DNA of 64,000 bases from Aldrovandia affinis (taxonomy: Eukaryota; Chordata; Actinopteri; Notacanthiformes; Halosauridae), in assembly GCA_029706075.1 (NCBI GenBank), contig JAINUG010000011.1, positions 6,516,001 through 6,580,000 of the forward strand, in the 5' to 3' direction. The notes beneath the pieces are model-generated. The model did no database searches, was not told the origin of the DNA, and was given only the letters and a program-made list of their open reading frames with translations. Every line of letters begins with the position of its first letter. The stretch's first letter is position 1. Below are positions 34,630 through 46,726 of this stretch, one piece after another. The position numbers and the translations under genes are program-made.

Positions 34630-37600
34630 GTAAGCAGCAGCATTCTCCCCGGCGAGCAATGTGCACAGACACGCACACAGGAAGATGTGGGAAGTTGGCG
34701 GTATGTGCCAAACTGAATGACTCGATCTATGTGCGAGAAGAATTTCAGTGGCATTTCATAACCAATCCTTAGGAAATCGTGCTAATTGCAGATTATGGGA
34801 TGTGTAAGATTACACAATGCTGATTCACCGAGGATATGTAGTTCTGATCCCTGATTGGGGTTTTGACACAGACGGGTACCGTAAATCTGATTTGAGAGAG
34901 ATCAGCTTGTACCTGCTGGTTGTGACACCTATATTTGGTAGGGGGCGTTAGTTCTGACCCCCAGTGGACTACTCACTGCACCCCCACAGTGCCTTCTCTA
35001 CCACAGTTAATCACTGCTTATTCTGGGATAGAAATGCAATAAAAGGAGGAGAGAAGTTATATTAAAAAACTTTCACTATAGCAAATGTACTGTACGAGAG
35101 AAAGTAAAGACACAAACAGCTTCTGCTGGAGATTCGTTTTTGCCTCTTACAGCACAGCCATCTACAGTGAAGCAAGTAATCTTTCAATCTTTCAACTGAG
35201 GGGGGAAACCAATGGAATATGTCTGTTTGATCAAATGGTATGTAAGTATGACAAACAGTTGGTAAATGTCCAAGAGGTTACAAATTTAGCTAACTATTGA
35301 AAACTAAGAAATGTTCCCCTCAGAAAATAGAATCCTTCCAAACCTGAATGTCAAGGTCTTTAGCTTCGCTGTCCAAAGTTATGAAAATGTTTGCAGTGCA
35401 ATGTTAGTCATGCAAATTGCAGGACAAAATGTTTCCATACAGTACATGTTTTGTGTCTGTTTGAAAGGCATTGAGTACAGCTGCTGTCAGTTGCTGTGCC
35501 TGACAGGGAAGCATGTAACAGTATCAGATAGTTGCTTCTTTTTTTTAGTGCGAACGTCCTTTAGAGGGAAGCTGAACAGCTGTGTTTTGCAAGAGAGCAT
35601 AAATCGGGAGACCTGTGAATTGTCAAATCACAAATTAAGTGTAGGGTAAAGCTCGGGCGTGAAACAAAGGAGGGCTTGTTGGGTGAAAGGACTCCAGTGT
35701 GAAAAAGCAGCACGTTAAGGCTGCACCAAAAGTCATGAGTCAGCAGTAATGGCCCATGTTCGCACATTTGCCTGGAGCAAACAATGGAAGTTATTCAGGA
35801 GAGGCAGCCTTGGACAATAGCAAGCATTGAATGGCCAAGCATAGTAACTTTGGGGTAACAGCGCGGCGTTCCAAAGAGTACTTCTGGAAGGTTCTAAAAT
35901 AACTTTTTCCAATGTGTGCATTGTTTGTTTGTTTGTTCTTCCAGACAAGTTTTTTTTTTATAATGAAGGGTGTACCTGAGAAAATAAATATATGATTCAG
36001 ATGTTTTTTTATTTTGCTACACCCTGACAGTCAGAAATGCTTGTACTGATTTGTCACAAGGAGTGTTTTGTCACTGTGTAATGGGAGTTTGGGCATAGGA
36101 TTAAAGGTAGTTATTTAATGATATATTCAAAGGATTCTTTAAAGATCAGTAAAAACTTTCATAATTGGTCCATCTTTTCTGTCACACTCACTCCTTCCTT
36201 TAGCAAAAAGAGAAATTATGCAACATGGTTTTATATAACCTACAGAGAGGACCTGTGTGAACTATGTGCTTTTCACGCACATTTTTTTATCTCAAATGCT
36301 TACAATGAAGGCTCTCGTCCCACGGGCCTGACCCCTGCTGCGTCACCTCCTGTAAATCCCTGGCAGAACCTTCCGTACCTCGACCCAATCCCAGAGCCCT
36401 CCCCCACCCAGTGATGTAACCGGCAGCGCTCGGGAAATCGCTGCAAAACCAACTCGAAATACCCACACCAGTGCAACCAGAGGCCAGGCCAGTGTGTCAG
36501 CACTTCTGGAATGAGGTTGTGACTAAACCTCCAATTTAATGGGGCTTAGCTAATCTACGAGGACGTGGCCAAATGCACGACATGGCCTCATACCTGGGAC
36601 CCTGTTCCCACACGTTGCTTTGAGGGACGTTTTCAACCCTGACGCCAGAACCCCCCTTCCCCCTCTAAATGATCTCTCTCCTGAGACTTGGATTGTTTTC
36701 CACCCCTGAGTTTAAATTATATTCACTGTTTAAACAGTTTACACAGAAGAAATCATATTTTTGGTCATTTTCTTTTAATTTGTTTCTGGAGCATTAGCAT
36801 AAAGATTAGCTTCAGAGTGAACACAAAGTAAACACAAAGTGAACTAATTAATCATAATTGTAAAACTGGAAAAGGACATAGTTATATGTGCTAATGTATG
36901 ATTCTACTTTGTGAAAAAACTTTGTGAAGGGTGCAATTTGCTGGAACAAGGCAAAATTACACATTAAAGACTTTGTATGCTGTAAAAGCTGGAACACATG
37001 GAATTAATAGTGCAATTCCCCAGTGGAAGAGGTAAACCGTGATTCACAATGGAAAGTATTTGCGTCCCCAAAGTAGCCATATGGATAAAAACGATATCCA
37101 TATGTGTAAAGTTTTTGGTGGCACTAAATTTCAGATTTCCATCAGATTATCTTGGGTGACAGTCTTTATCATTTTCTCCATCCCACTCTCCATCTCTTAA
37201 GCCTTTTTTTTTGTTTGAGTGAAGCAAGAGGATCACACACACACATACACTCACGCATGTTCGTGCCTTGATATGATCACTCACTGTCCCTTTTTGTTCC
37301 TCTTCATGGCTGCACATTGCATATCTTCATTATGATGTTGACTGAAATGTAACGGATCAAAGTTATTGATCCAGGAAAAGGCCCTTGCTATGGGCACCGG
37401 GTTTCCACTAAGTGGCCAGATGATAGGCGCCAGGATCCTCTTTCCTACCTACACTGACACTTAATTAAATCAGATGCTAGGATCTGCATCGAAAACACTG
37501 CAGCCAGTCAGCGTACCGTGGAGATTCCAAAAATGACATATTAGCACACAAACAGCTGGAAAGGTCCAATCCACAAATACGCACACATATACCCATAATC

Positions 37601-38014
37601 CTGTTATGGTGAGAAGATGGTATTATTGGTACTGAAGATGAAACTCCCAGTCCCAGTAATGATGTGAGGACACCTGTCTCCGTCAGAACCAATGCTACAT
37701 CGAGGGTATCAGGGATTTTAAAGCAGAATCCTTTTAGATGAGAACTAAACTGGCATGTTCTTCAGTAAAATATTAATGTACAGTGCCTTTCATAATCTCA
37801 AAATGTCCTACAATTAATGGAGGTAATGGCGGTAAACTCACAGCCAATATCCATGATCCATCTGGGTGATGCACATCAGCCATTTTACACCAGAACACTC
37901 ACCACACATTAGCGTCTTCCCCATCACTATACTGGGGCATTCATTTTAACATGGTGTCCTCCTAGCCAATGCCAGACATGTCTTGGATAGTTAGAGAGTG
38001 AAAAAAGAAAGGTG
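34630..38014 (+). other. Intron sequence, nothing firmly recognised
   Basis: 3.4 kb of intron. 37780-37950 (cagtgcctttcataatctca) weakly resembles a dispersed fish repeat. No gene seen. Confidence 0.5.
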
Positions 38015-38083
38015 ATCAGACTGGTCTATGAGGTATTTGTCATGTCTTTAACCCCCGTCACCGGTTCCTCCCTCCCCCCTCAG
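38015..38083 (+). repeat. Intron-end segment, original of local duplication
   Basis: 69 bp ending in the polypyrimidine tract and acceptor (cctcccccctcag) of the 38084 exon. A diverged 58-bp near-copy follows at 38115-38172, both starting atcagactggtctatgagg. Confidence 0.93.
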
Positions 38084-38116
38084 GCAGTGAACTTCTGGCA
38101 GGTGCTGGTGATGAAT
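38084..38116 (+). CDS. adgrv1: ADGRV1 exon, first fragment (TM3 end)
   Basis: Acceptor AG at 38082-38083. Eleven codons read AVNFWQVLVMN in phase 0, continuing TM3 from ...SWMLLQ. In ADGRV1 orthologues a charged ICL2 segment (about ten residues) should follow before TM4. Here the sequence instead continues with CAG ACT GGT CTA TGA, which is the start of a duplicated intron-end segment. The exon is therefore interrupted. In theory G|gtctat at 38123/38124 could act as a weak donor, adding QT and the first base of a Gly codon. Confidence 0.85.
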
Positions 38117-38172
38117 CAGACTGGTCTATGAGGCATTTGGAGTCTTTAACCGTTCACCGGTTCCCTACTCAG
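38115..38172 (+). repeat. Duplicated intron-end segment inside the ADGRV1 exon
   Basis: Near-copy of 38015-38083 with several substitutions and small deletions. It ends in ccctactcag, which retains a pyrimidine-rich stretch and AG. It carries an in-frame TGA at 38129-38131 relative to the upstream exon fragment. 38124-38172 could be read as a 49-nt intron with frame-compatible ends. Confidence 0.9.
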
Positions 38173-38290
38173 GCTATTTCCTGTTGAGCTGGGGTCTGCC
38201 CGCCCTGGTCATCGTTATCCTGGTCATTGTCCTCCTTGGGGGCTACAGCTGGAACATCCACAGCGTCTACGGCCTAGTGCAGGGTGACGT
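38173..38290 (+). CDS. adgrv1: ADGRV1 exon, second fragment (TM4, ECL2)
   Basis: After a partial codon (GC), codons from 38175 read YFLLSWGLPALVIVILVIVL, then LGGYSWNIHSVYGLVQGD, ending phase 2 at GACGT|gtgagt. This is TM4 and the start of the second extracellular loop. The downstream junction is sound: the split Val codon is completed by the G at 42598. The upstream side is not a normal exon continuation, because the residues expected between VLVMN and YFLLSW are absent. The sequence is otherwise uncorrupted, so the defect is local. Confidence 0.88.
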
Positions 38291-41200
38291 GTGAGTACCT
38301 CCGAACCCACCCCTGCCAGGGTCTCAACTCTTCAGAATTACATATGATTGCATATCTGATTGTTTTTTTTACATTTTTTATGTTTTACTTTAAAATTGTG
38401 CAAAATGGTGCTCTGTTTTTAATTGGGCAGGTTGCTCCCTGGGTAAAGGGAAGTTTTACGTCAGGGGACTTTCCGGTTCCCAACTGTAGCTCCGCTAGTG
38501 GATAAACCAATGGTTTGTAATGTTTTCACCATGGCACAGGGATGGTAAAGCCAGGTCGTGAAGGTATTTGAAAATAAGTATAGCATAGCCACTATTAACC
38601 AAATTATCAAAGCTTAAAATGTTATGTTTTTTTAATTTTTATAAGGCAAAGGTGAATTTCATGATAAGCGTTACATTGCAGGTGTAGTTCTTTTGCGGGG
38701 GGACTGTCACATTTGTCCTCCGAAACATGAAATCAGCAGATGCTTTTTTTCCATCCTGTAATCCACAATGCAGCGTAGATTGGTCAACAAGGTGTGCCCT
38801 CAGTGAGATATTTATTGACCCCTGGAACATGTAAGGATTAGGTCATTCATGTGGGTAGGGTTAGGGAGTGGCTTCCTTCCTGAAACACTAAACCCCCTGT
38901 TCTCTGCCATTCCGTGAATCCGCCCTTGTGGGTTTCGGCGGTTCAGGTGTAGGTCCTCATATGTCTCCTCTAAGACTCTGAGTGTGCTCAGGTAAATAGC
39001 CAAGCTCATTCAGGGACAAACGCATGACTTCATGGATTCACACAGCACGTCTCTGTTACAGATTGTTAGTGGAAACATCTATCCAAGGCTCAAGTTAAAG
39101 TCTTAAAGTCAACAGTCCTTACAGTATGTGATAACTACCCAAATACAGGAAATACTGTAACATGAATAAGCTACCAAGTACTTTATTATATAATTTCTTC
39201 TTTACATTAATAAATGAAATGCATCTTACTTATGTAAGAATGTTTTCAATTATAACATAAAAATTAATTGTTCATTTAAATATATATTTTTTTTTTTTGA
39301 GCATATACATTTTAGATTATAAATAAAGATTTTATGTTTACCGTCTTTAACATACTACATTGAGTTCCTGTGTATTTGACACTGAATAGTATTTTTTATA
39401 TTTCTACAAATTCCTGGTAAAGCACTTTTCCTGAATTATGAAACAAACAAAAAGAAACAAGGGTATGTGGGCAGGGTTTTTAACTGGTGGAGGGGTGGTG
39501 GGGGGGCAGTAGTGATGGGAGAGTGAGCTTTGATGAACCCTGTAATGTGTGGAGCTGCAATGAGCCGTCAATCACTGGCATTGCTCAACAGCAAAACACA
39601 ATGATTAACTTGCCTATTTTTGGTTTATGAATCATCATTCTCCCTTCACTAGGAAGTAGTGGTTGACTTCAGGTAGGAGCTGAGAGAGAGATGAGAGGGG
39701 TTGAGCTGTTGATGTTATGGCGGGAGCCCCTGTGCTCTGACAGACAGCATGTTAACTGAGGCCAATCTGCAGCCTCCTGCTGCTCCCTGTGTCCGGGTCC
39801 TGCAGGTAGACGCTGTGGCCGTCCTCAGATTAACCTCTCTATCCCTCCTCCTCTGTTCACATCTCCTACCACTTTCCGCCCCTCCTGGCTCTGTGCCAGC
39901 AGTGTGCCACTCATTCCCCATAACCCACCATCCCCACCTGAATCTGCCTCAATCATTTTCTTTTCACCACCCAAAACTGACATGGAAGAGGGGATCCTGT
40001 CTTCTGAAATGATTATTGAGCACCAGACTAGTCAGGGAAAGTTTAGTTTGATTGATTGAATTGTCCTTAAGCATTCTAAATTCATTAGATTGAATCCTTG
40101 TCAGTTATAGTTGAAATGTTTTGCACTTCACAGGCTTGTCATACCTGCTGATTGAATGTCTGCCAATCTCGTTGCAAGCTCTGTTGTTGCCAGGTGCCTT
40201 CAATCTGCATACAGAAATGTACAGCCATTGGCACATTTGCTTTCTAGATAAAAACGATCGGTGCTTCAAGGGAACTTCTGTAGGATACAGAAGTAAACAA
40301 CATTGAGTTATGCCCTTAAAGCCCTCTTACTTAATTTCCTCTCATTGTTTGTATTATGCATATGTGTCTGCATGCCTGTGCCTTACATTTTTGTTTATTA
40401 TTCTGTTTTATTAAAACCATTCTGGGCCACTTTTTCATGTATTTGTATACAGTTTTATTTCAGTTAATTGTAATCTGCCTACATAACTATTGGTTCAGTT
40501 GAACTTAGAATGGCAGTGCTTCAACTCAATGTTCATGAACAACAAAAGGATTGCAAAATGTCCTTCCACATATAAAAAAACAAAGTTGAAGGCAATACTT
40601 ATTTTAGTGGCTAGCTCAGATAGCTGGGTGTTAAAATATTTGAACAGAGAGACAAGGAAGAGAACCCTAGAAGAATTTGGACTGTTGTTTTTGATAGCCT
40701 CCTCCTTAGTGGTCATTAGCTACTGCAAATCCACCACGATTCACCATGTCCCAGCGTGAGAACTGAGCCTCTATTCACCTCACATCTCTTGCATTTAAAA
40801 ATCATAATTATACCTGCTTTCGGCCTAGGTGAAAAGAACATTGCCCAATGCACATTGTGAATACTTTGCATTTTATTATGACTTCCGCACACTCTTGTCC
40901 TGTATGGTTTTACACAGCTACAGCTACGGAGCAGGGAAGTGTGCCTGTGAATCCAAGTGACTCTTGAGTATTGTGATACCCGTCACGTCATAACAAAATG
41001 TTTGGCTATGGGAACGCCGGGGAAAAACAGCCGAGTTTACCGTCTTAATTACACGCCTGGAGAATAACAGGAACATCCTGTTGATGGGAATGAATTCCTT
41101 AGATTAACAGAGAAGCAGCGTGACCAGATTCCCAGAGTGCAGGAACAAAAGGCAGAGAGGCCAGCGGACCTCAGCCACTGGGAACGGGCCGGATGAAACG

Positions 41201-42195
41201 GGTTGGTCGGGGAGCGAGAAGTCACATACGGAGAGCCTGACTGTGTGCCTGCCTTGAGCCACGGCACGCCGAAGTCATTAAAAAAAACCCAGAAACAGAT
41301 GGGTCGATAACAAATGTTGGAAGCACTTTCTGTCAAGATTCCTACTTAATATCCAGCATCCTTCACAGACAGTGTCACCAAAAAGTTAATGTTGTTTAAA
41401 GCTGTCACACCATTCTCCCGCTAATGCATCTCCTGGCCTACTTACCACCCTGACCCGGGTCTAATGTATCTGTAATGTGGGGTATGGAGAGGAGAGAGTG
41501 GATGCTGTGTGTACAATTTGACCAGGTTCTGACCTCATAACCCTGTGGTTTCAGGGTGCACGCCAATCACGAGGCTGCTAAACCTGTCTTATGAACAAAA
41601 TGTGTAGTATGTGTTGTAATCATAGTATTTTGGCATTGCTACATTACATTGTAGGTGTCTTTCTGTTATAGAAGTCATGGGATAGATGGTGTAATAGGCT
41701 TATATCCAGATGGTATTGGATGGTGCTTCAGAACAAGGGGAAAGGATAAAAAATATGTTGGCCCAAACATAAAGTTGATAAATGTGTGGACAGCAGGTAT
41801 ATTTCCCCGCCAGATTGTGTCCAAGCCAAGATCAACAGCAGCAAATTTTGGCAGGACTGCACCCTTCTTGGTTAGACTGGCACATTTGCAACTTGAGAGC
41901 ACAGCAGGGAGAAGGAGAGACCATTAAACTATTGATGAATCTATTGATTGATTGTTCTATTGATTAATCCTGCAGAAAATTAGGGATGGATTTAAAGAGG
42001 TGGAATCCTCAAGCAACAGCACCTCTCTGTGCTTGCTCCTGCTGAAAAAGAGGTGGTGGAAATGGGAAGAATAGAATGTGTAAAAAGCATTGTCACCGCA
42101 GATTAGAGCACCTGCAAAGGAAATGAATGGCAACCTAGCCCAGATGTAGGGCCATGGTGTCTATGGCCAGATGGCTGCAGTAAAATTCTACGGTA
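38291..42195 (+). other. Intron sequence, 3.9 kb, nothing recognised
   Basis: AT-rich, unique-looking. Poly-T/AT runs lie at about 39280-39300. No gene, RNA or transposon ends seen. Confidence 0.5.
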
Positions 42196-42550
42196 GACAC
42201 ACCTCAGTACAGTAGACACACCCCCACAGTACAGCAGACATGCCCCCTGGTATAATAAATACACCCTCAGTACAGTAGACATGCCCCCACAGTACAGGAT
42301 ACACCCCTCAGTACAGTAGAAATGCCCCCTGGTATAGTAAATACGCCCACAGTGCAGTAGACATGCCCCCTGGTATAGTAAATACCCCACAGTGCAGTAG
42401 ACATGCCCCCTGATATAGTACACAGTACTATACAGTACAGTACAGTACACAGTACATAGGCCCCACAGTACAGTAGACACACCCCCACAGTACAGTAGAA
42501 ATGCCCCCTGGTATAATAAATACACCCTCAGTACAGTAGACACGCCCCCC
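42196..42550. repeat. Composite tandem repeat (cagtacagtagacatgcccc)
   Basis: Repeats alternate a 21-22-bp unit (cagtacagtagacacacccc) with an approximately 40-bp unit that adds tggtatagtaaatac. It ends 47 bp before the 42598 exon. It gives a misleading reverse-strand open frame. Confidence 0.92.
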
Positions 42551-42597
42551 TTCCCCTGCTCCACCTCCTCACTTGTGTATGTTGTGCTCCCTCTCAG

Positions 42598-42755
42598 GTG
42601 TTTCATCCCTAACGTGTATGCTGCCCTCTGCACTGCGGCCCTGGTCCCACTCATTTTCCTGGTGGGAGTGTTTGTGGTCTTCATCCATGCCTACCAGGTC
42701 ACCCAGCAGTGGAAGGCCTACGACGACGTCTTCAGAGGACGAACAAACAGCTCAG
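42598..42755 (+). CDS. adgrv1: ADGRV1 exon, ECL2 Cys, TM5, ICL3
   Basis: The acceptor gtgctccctctcag precedes 42598. After completing Val, 52 codons read [18 protein letters not shown], then [18 protein letters not shown], then [16 protein letters not shown], ending phase 1 at TCAG|gtgggt. This is the conserved ECL2 Cys, TM5 and third intracellular loop. [14 protein letters not shown] is strongly characteristic of ADGRV1 and gave the gene identity. Intact. Confidence 0.97.
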
Positions 42756-44379
42756 GTGGGTAGCCCCTCTCACCCAACCTGCCACCTGTGCCAGACGTCT
42801 GTCACTCTCTTGGCAGGACTACCTCATTGGCTTTCAGTTAGCTGGCCTTGTGAAGGAAAGTCATCTTAATGGGACGGCCTGTGAACATAAATTAAGCTCA
42901 ACATGACTGAACTATCAATCTCCTTTGCCATCCTTTATTCGCAAACTCATATTGCAGTGGTGTTAGCCTATAGGACACATGACAAACCGTGTGATTACAC
43001 TCCGACACAGATGTCCATTACATTAGTGAAATACCTTACAGTTTTATTGTGGAGCCACTGTTGAGTAGACACACAGAAGCTGCATGTCGTGTTTGAGCTG
43101 CCAGCTTGTGTGTGCCTTGCCCAACATCCCAGGCCCTGAGGGTCCATCCCCCTGAGTTATAATCACACTGCTCCTCCAGAGCGCTCTTTATAAATCTTAT
43201 TCTTGATTCTTATTCTAATCTAAAATTTCACCAACAAAGACACAGCAATCAGGTCTTAGTGAGCAAACGTTTTACATAGCTCTGCCGCCCTAGGTCCCCA
43301 GAGCCGCTGTCAAAGCTCTGCAGTGGCCATTAGAGGGACCGGGGCCGGGGGGTGTGATGAGCGTGTCGTGGCTCAAAGCACTGGATGCACCCTGTCCCTT
43401 GTCCCGCCATTTAAGAGGGTTTTTTAAAAGGGAGCCATTGATGAAATCACATTGGCACCGTTCAAGCCTGCTCTCTCTACTCTGTAAAAGAGGCTTCTAG
43501 AACTGGAGCAGTTCTCTATCCCAATGTCTTCATTTAAACTTAGGATGCTGTGGAGCCGCCCCCTGTGTATCTTCGGTGTCGTGTGACTTATCATACGAAT
43601 CCAATGCGAGTTTGAAATAAATGTTCCGTTTTCCAGGAACGTCCAAAAAGCTTCGCTCTAAAGGAGAGACCATCGAGAGGGAAGCGTTTAGTTGGAGCAC
43701 TAAACGCAAGCCTGGTCAGAAGGACCATACAAGGCTGGTTTGGAAATGCTCGGTACAGAGTGTCTAACCAGGCTCCTCTCTGGGTTTACATTCTGCCGTA
43801 AACAACACCAGGTTTTTTTTTGTTCAGGAGTCCAAAAGTAGGCGGGTTTGCCCAGAGCAGTCAGGCCCAGAGGTCACTCCTCGCTCCCCGAAGCATTCAG
43901 GGCAGTGTTGTTTCTGCAGGACCGACGGAGCTAGCATGTCATTGGGAGCTAGTGTGGCGTGGTGCTGACACTGAGCCGTCCTCACTGAGCCGTCCTCCCC
44001 CAGTCTGGAAAACTGCTACCTGACACTGCGGTGGTAAACCAAAGCTTTTTAAGGGAGCTTGGATAACAGACAAAAAAACACTGCGGGGAGAACAGGCATG
44101 TCCTGAGGGCGTAGGGCAGTCCAGTGTCTCCATATTGTATATAGACAAAGGGCAACAAATGGCAGGCCAGGTTTAAGTGAATGGGAGCGAGCTCAGTGCA
44201 TGAATCCAAAGGCTCCACTCTGCAGGCGTACTGTGCTGCGTGTTCCCTGCTTTCAGTGTACAGCCTTTTGCCAAATGCTGAAAAAGCAGAAAAAACTGAG
44301 CCTGCTATTTATAGCACTGGCCAGAGTGGGAGATTACAAACACTACCGTGTCCCGCAACCTGCCAGCTCTGCAGTAAAG
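42756..44379 (+). other. Intron sequence, nothing recognised
   Basis: Unique-looking, with moderately GC-rich patches. No gene or transposon identified. Confidence 0.5.
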
Positions 44380-44652
44380 TACATTAGAGCGGAGTGTGGA
44401 GGCTCTATTCGCAGATACACAGTGCTGTGAGCCTCTACATTAGAATGGAATATGGAGGCCCTCCTCATACATAGACAGCGCTGTGAGAATCTACATTAGA
44501 GTGGAATGTGGAGGCTCTCCTTGTAGATGCACAGCGCTATGAGCCTCTACATTAGAGCAGAATGTGGAGGTGCTTCTTGTAGATGCACAGCGCTATGAGC
44601 CTCTACATTAGAGCGGAATGTGGAGGTGCTTCTTGTAGATGCACAGCGCTGA
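44380..44652. repeat. 56-bp tandem repeat, about 5 copies
   Basis: The unit includes gagcctctacattagagc, aatgtggagg and tagatgcacagcgctat. Copies start about 55-57 bp apart (44429, 44484, 44541, 44597), with a partial first copy. Confidence 0.93.
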
Positions 44653-45087
44653 GTGGGCCGGGCGTATGCACCTGTGGGCCCACGTGGCTTGTGGGTGTTA
44701 GCAGCGGCAGCGGCTAACAGCTTCAGGATTGAGACAGGACTCGAGAGAGCCTGGCATGCTGCTGACCTGCCGGCCGTCCGCTCAGGGCTCGCACAAAAAT
44801 CTGACATGCACGCATTCTTTTGATTCAAGCTCTTTACAGCCAGTAAACTGAAAAGTCAGCATACCACTCATATCTGTTTGAGATACAAACAGGCGGAGAG
44901 ATAGGCAAGGCTGATAAGTGCTCTTGCTGATGTAAGGTTGGCATAGATTGCCCATGCATTGCAGGGTCGTAGCACCTTATTGTAGCACGTCCTTATTGCC
45001 CCTTCGAACCAAAGTCACAGAGCGGCTTCGTTTGCAAGGCATCGCGATACATACATGTACTTTCGATACGGCACTGAGGGTAAACAC
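44653..45087 (+). other. Intron sequence, nothing recognised
   Basis: No recognisable feature in these 435 bases. Confidence 0.5.
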
Positions 45088-45223
45088 TTGTTGAAGTCCT
45101 TGCTGTATTCCTGCACTGATCTTGTGTGCTAACTGTGATTGTTCCTACCATGTATTAATGCACATCTTGTAAGTCGCTCTGGATAAGAGCGTCTGCTAAA
45201 TGCTTAAAATGTAAATGTAAAAT
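45088..45223 (+). mobile_element. SINE fragment (tgttcctaccatgtattaat body)
   Basis: The body gattgttcctaccatgtatt and tail gtaagtcgctctggataaga, gcgtctgctaaatg, end in (AAATGT)-like repeats. The same body and tail occur at 60734-60902 (+), 56489-56667 (-) and, more diverged, 63701-63873 (-). Confidence 0.82.
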
Positions 45224-46605
45224 GGTTGTTATTATTATCATATTCCATTCCTTCACTTTGATCATACAAACAAATGTGATTTTAAGCACATTTACTAATT
45301 AATTACTGTAATGTTTTAACAGTTTTATAAGCTTTAGTTTGTAAGATTACAGTTAAGAATAAACAAATAAAAACCAACAGGGTTTTGATTTGTTAAATGT
45401 TTTTTACGTCCTTACAGAAAACAATCCAAAACCAAAATATTATTTTCAAGAATAGAGAACCAGACCACAAATTTTTTTTTGCCTTAAGTCTACTGTTTTA
45501 TTGTTTCCAACATGAGCATGAAGCAGAGCTGGTGAAAGTGCCTATGAAGGTGCTGCCCCATTACCTACAATGTCTTCAACACGCCTAACTAGGAAGTGAG
45601 TGGAATCAGGAAGTATTCCAGTCACCGCAGCAGACACCCCGAGCACAAACCAGGTCCTTCCAAATGCAGACCCACTCGCTAATCCCAAATTGTAGTCCTG
45701 GTAATTCCGGGGGCGAGGTCTAGCGGAGGAAAATTGCAGACCCTGTCTTTCTTGATGGGACAGCGAGCCAAAATGAGGGCTTCCAACCTCACTGACATCT
45801 CCTGTCTATATTTGTACTTTTAATTTTCATGACAATACCATACACTTTAAACTGAAGACCTTCCAGGAATACAGGGTACAGTTTCTGCTGATTATATGGT
45901 CCTTGTATCAACACAAGTATCTACAAAGGCACAGGAAGGTTGTGTTATACATAGTGAAGTACCTGATCTTTCTTACCTCAAATCATACGTTTCACCTTTA
46001 CTTTTTCCCCCCAAGTGTATCCAAAGGCTACCTTTTTTCTTTCAAGCATAGTTTTGTTTCCCATTGTAGCCAGGAAATACAAAAAAACAATACTTATCTA
46101 AAGTAGAAAATGTTTAAGTCCCTCCTCCACTCCAACATAATTCTTATATATAAAATATTACACAAGTTCAAGAAAACTTTATTATCCCACAAGTGAGAAA
46201 TTCATTAATTCAAACATCATAATATATACTATACAGTCCTGCTATTGTTCATCTCAAATAGAATTTGAACAAGGAATAAGTACTTTACGAACAACAGCCA
46301 GTCTTACTGTAGCATTATGACACCATCAAACCTGCTACAACTGTTCATGAAATGGCAACAGAAAGAAACAACCATGATGTAACACCGGCTTTAATTTGCT
46401 TTAAGAGCAGATTTTTTTCCCGGCTGGTATTGATGGGATGATATGATAACAAGCAGTAAAAGTATAGGCAAACATAACCCTGTTCACTCTCGTAAAATGT
46501 TTTCAGATAGGAGCAATCGCTCATGTAGCTTCCAATGTTGGGAGATAAGAAAGCAGCAAAGAAGAGGTCTCACTCCAATCTGTGAGCAAGCGATGGAGTA
46601 AGTGA
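45224..46605 (+). other. Intron sequence, AT-rich
   Basis: No firm feature. 46167-46203 (gaaaactttattatcccac) weakly resembles a fragment of a fish retroelement end. Confidence 0.45.
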
Positions 46606-46726
46606 TATCAGGGCCCATATTCATAAGGTTTCTTATGACTTAGGATCAGGTTTCCCTTGTCCATAAGATAACCTCATCCATTGTGAGCTAGATCAGCACT
46701 CCTACTCTGAAATGTTTATGATCACT
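46606..46726. mobile_element. MITE-like palindromic fragment
   Basis: Starts gggcccatattcataagg. It contains gacttaggatcaggtttcc and, about 70 bp on, gctagatcagcactcctact, a known arrangement of a palindromic repeat common in fish genomes. The right terminal repeat is truncated. Confidence 0.6.

Noticed and set aside
38173-38290. Using AG at 38171-38172 as a direct acceptor from the 34629 donor
   Set aside because: The phase does not fit: a phase-0 join gives GCT ATT TCC TGT TGA, an immediate stop. Only a phase-1 join reads TM4.
42103-42684. 193-codon minus-strand frame
   Set aside because: Produced by the cagtacagtagac tandem repeat and overlaps the ADGRV1 exon on the other strand.
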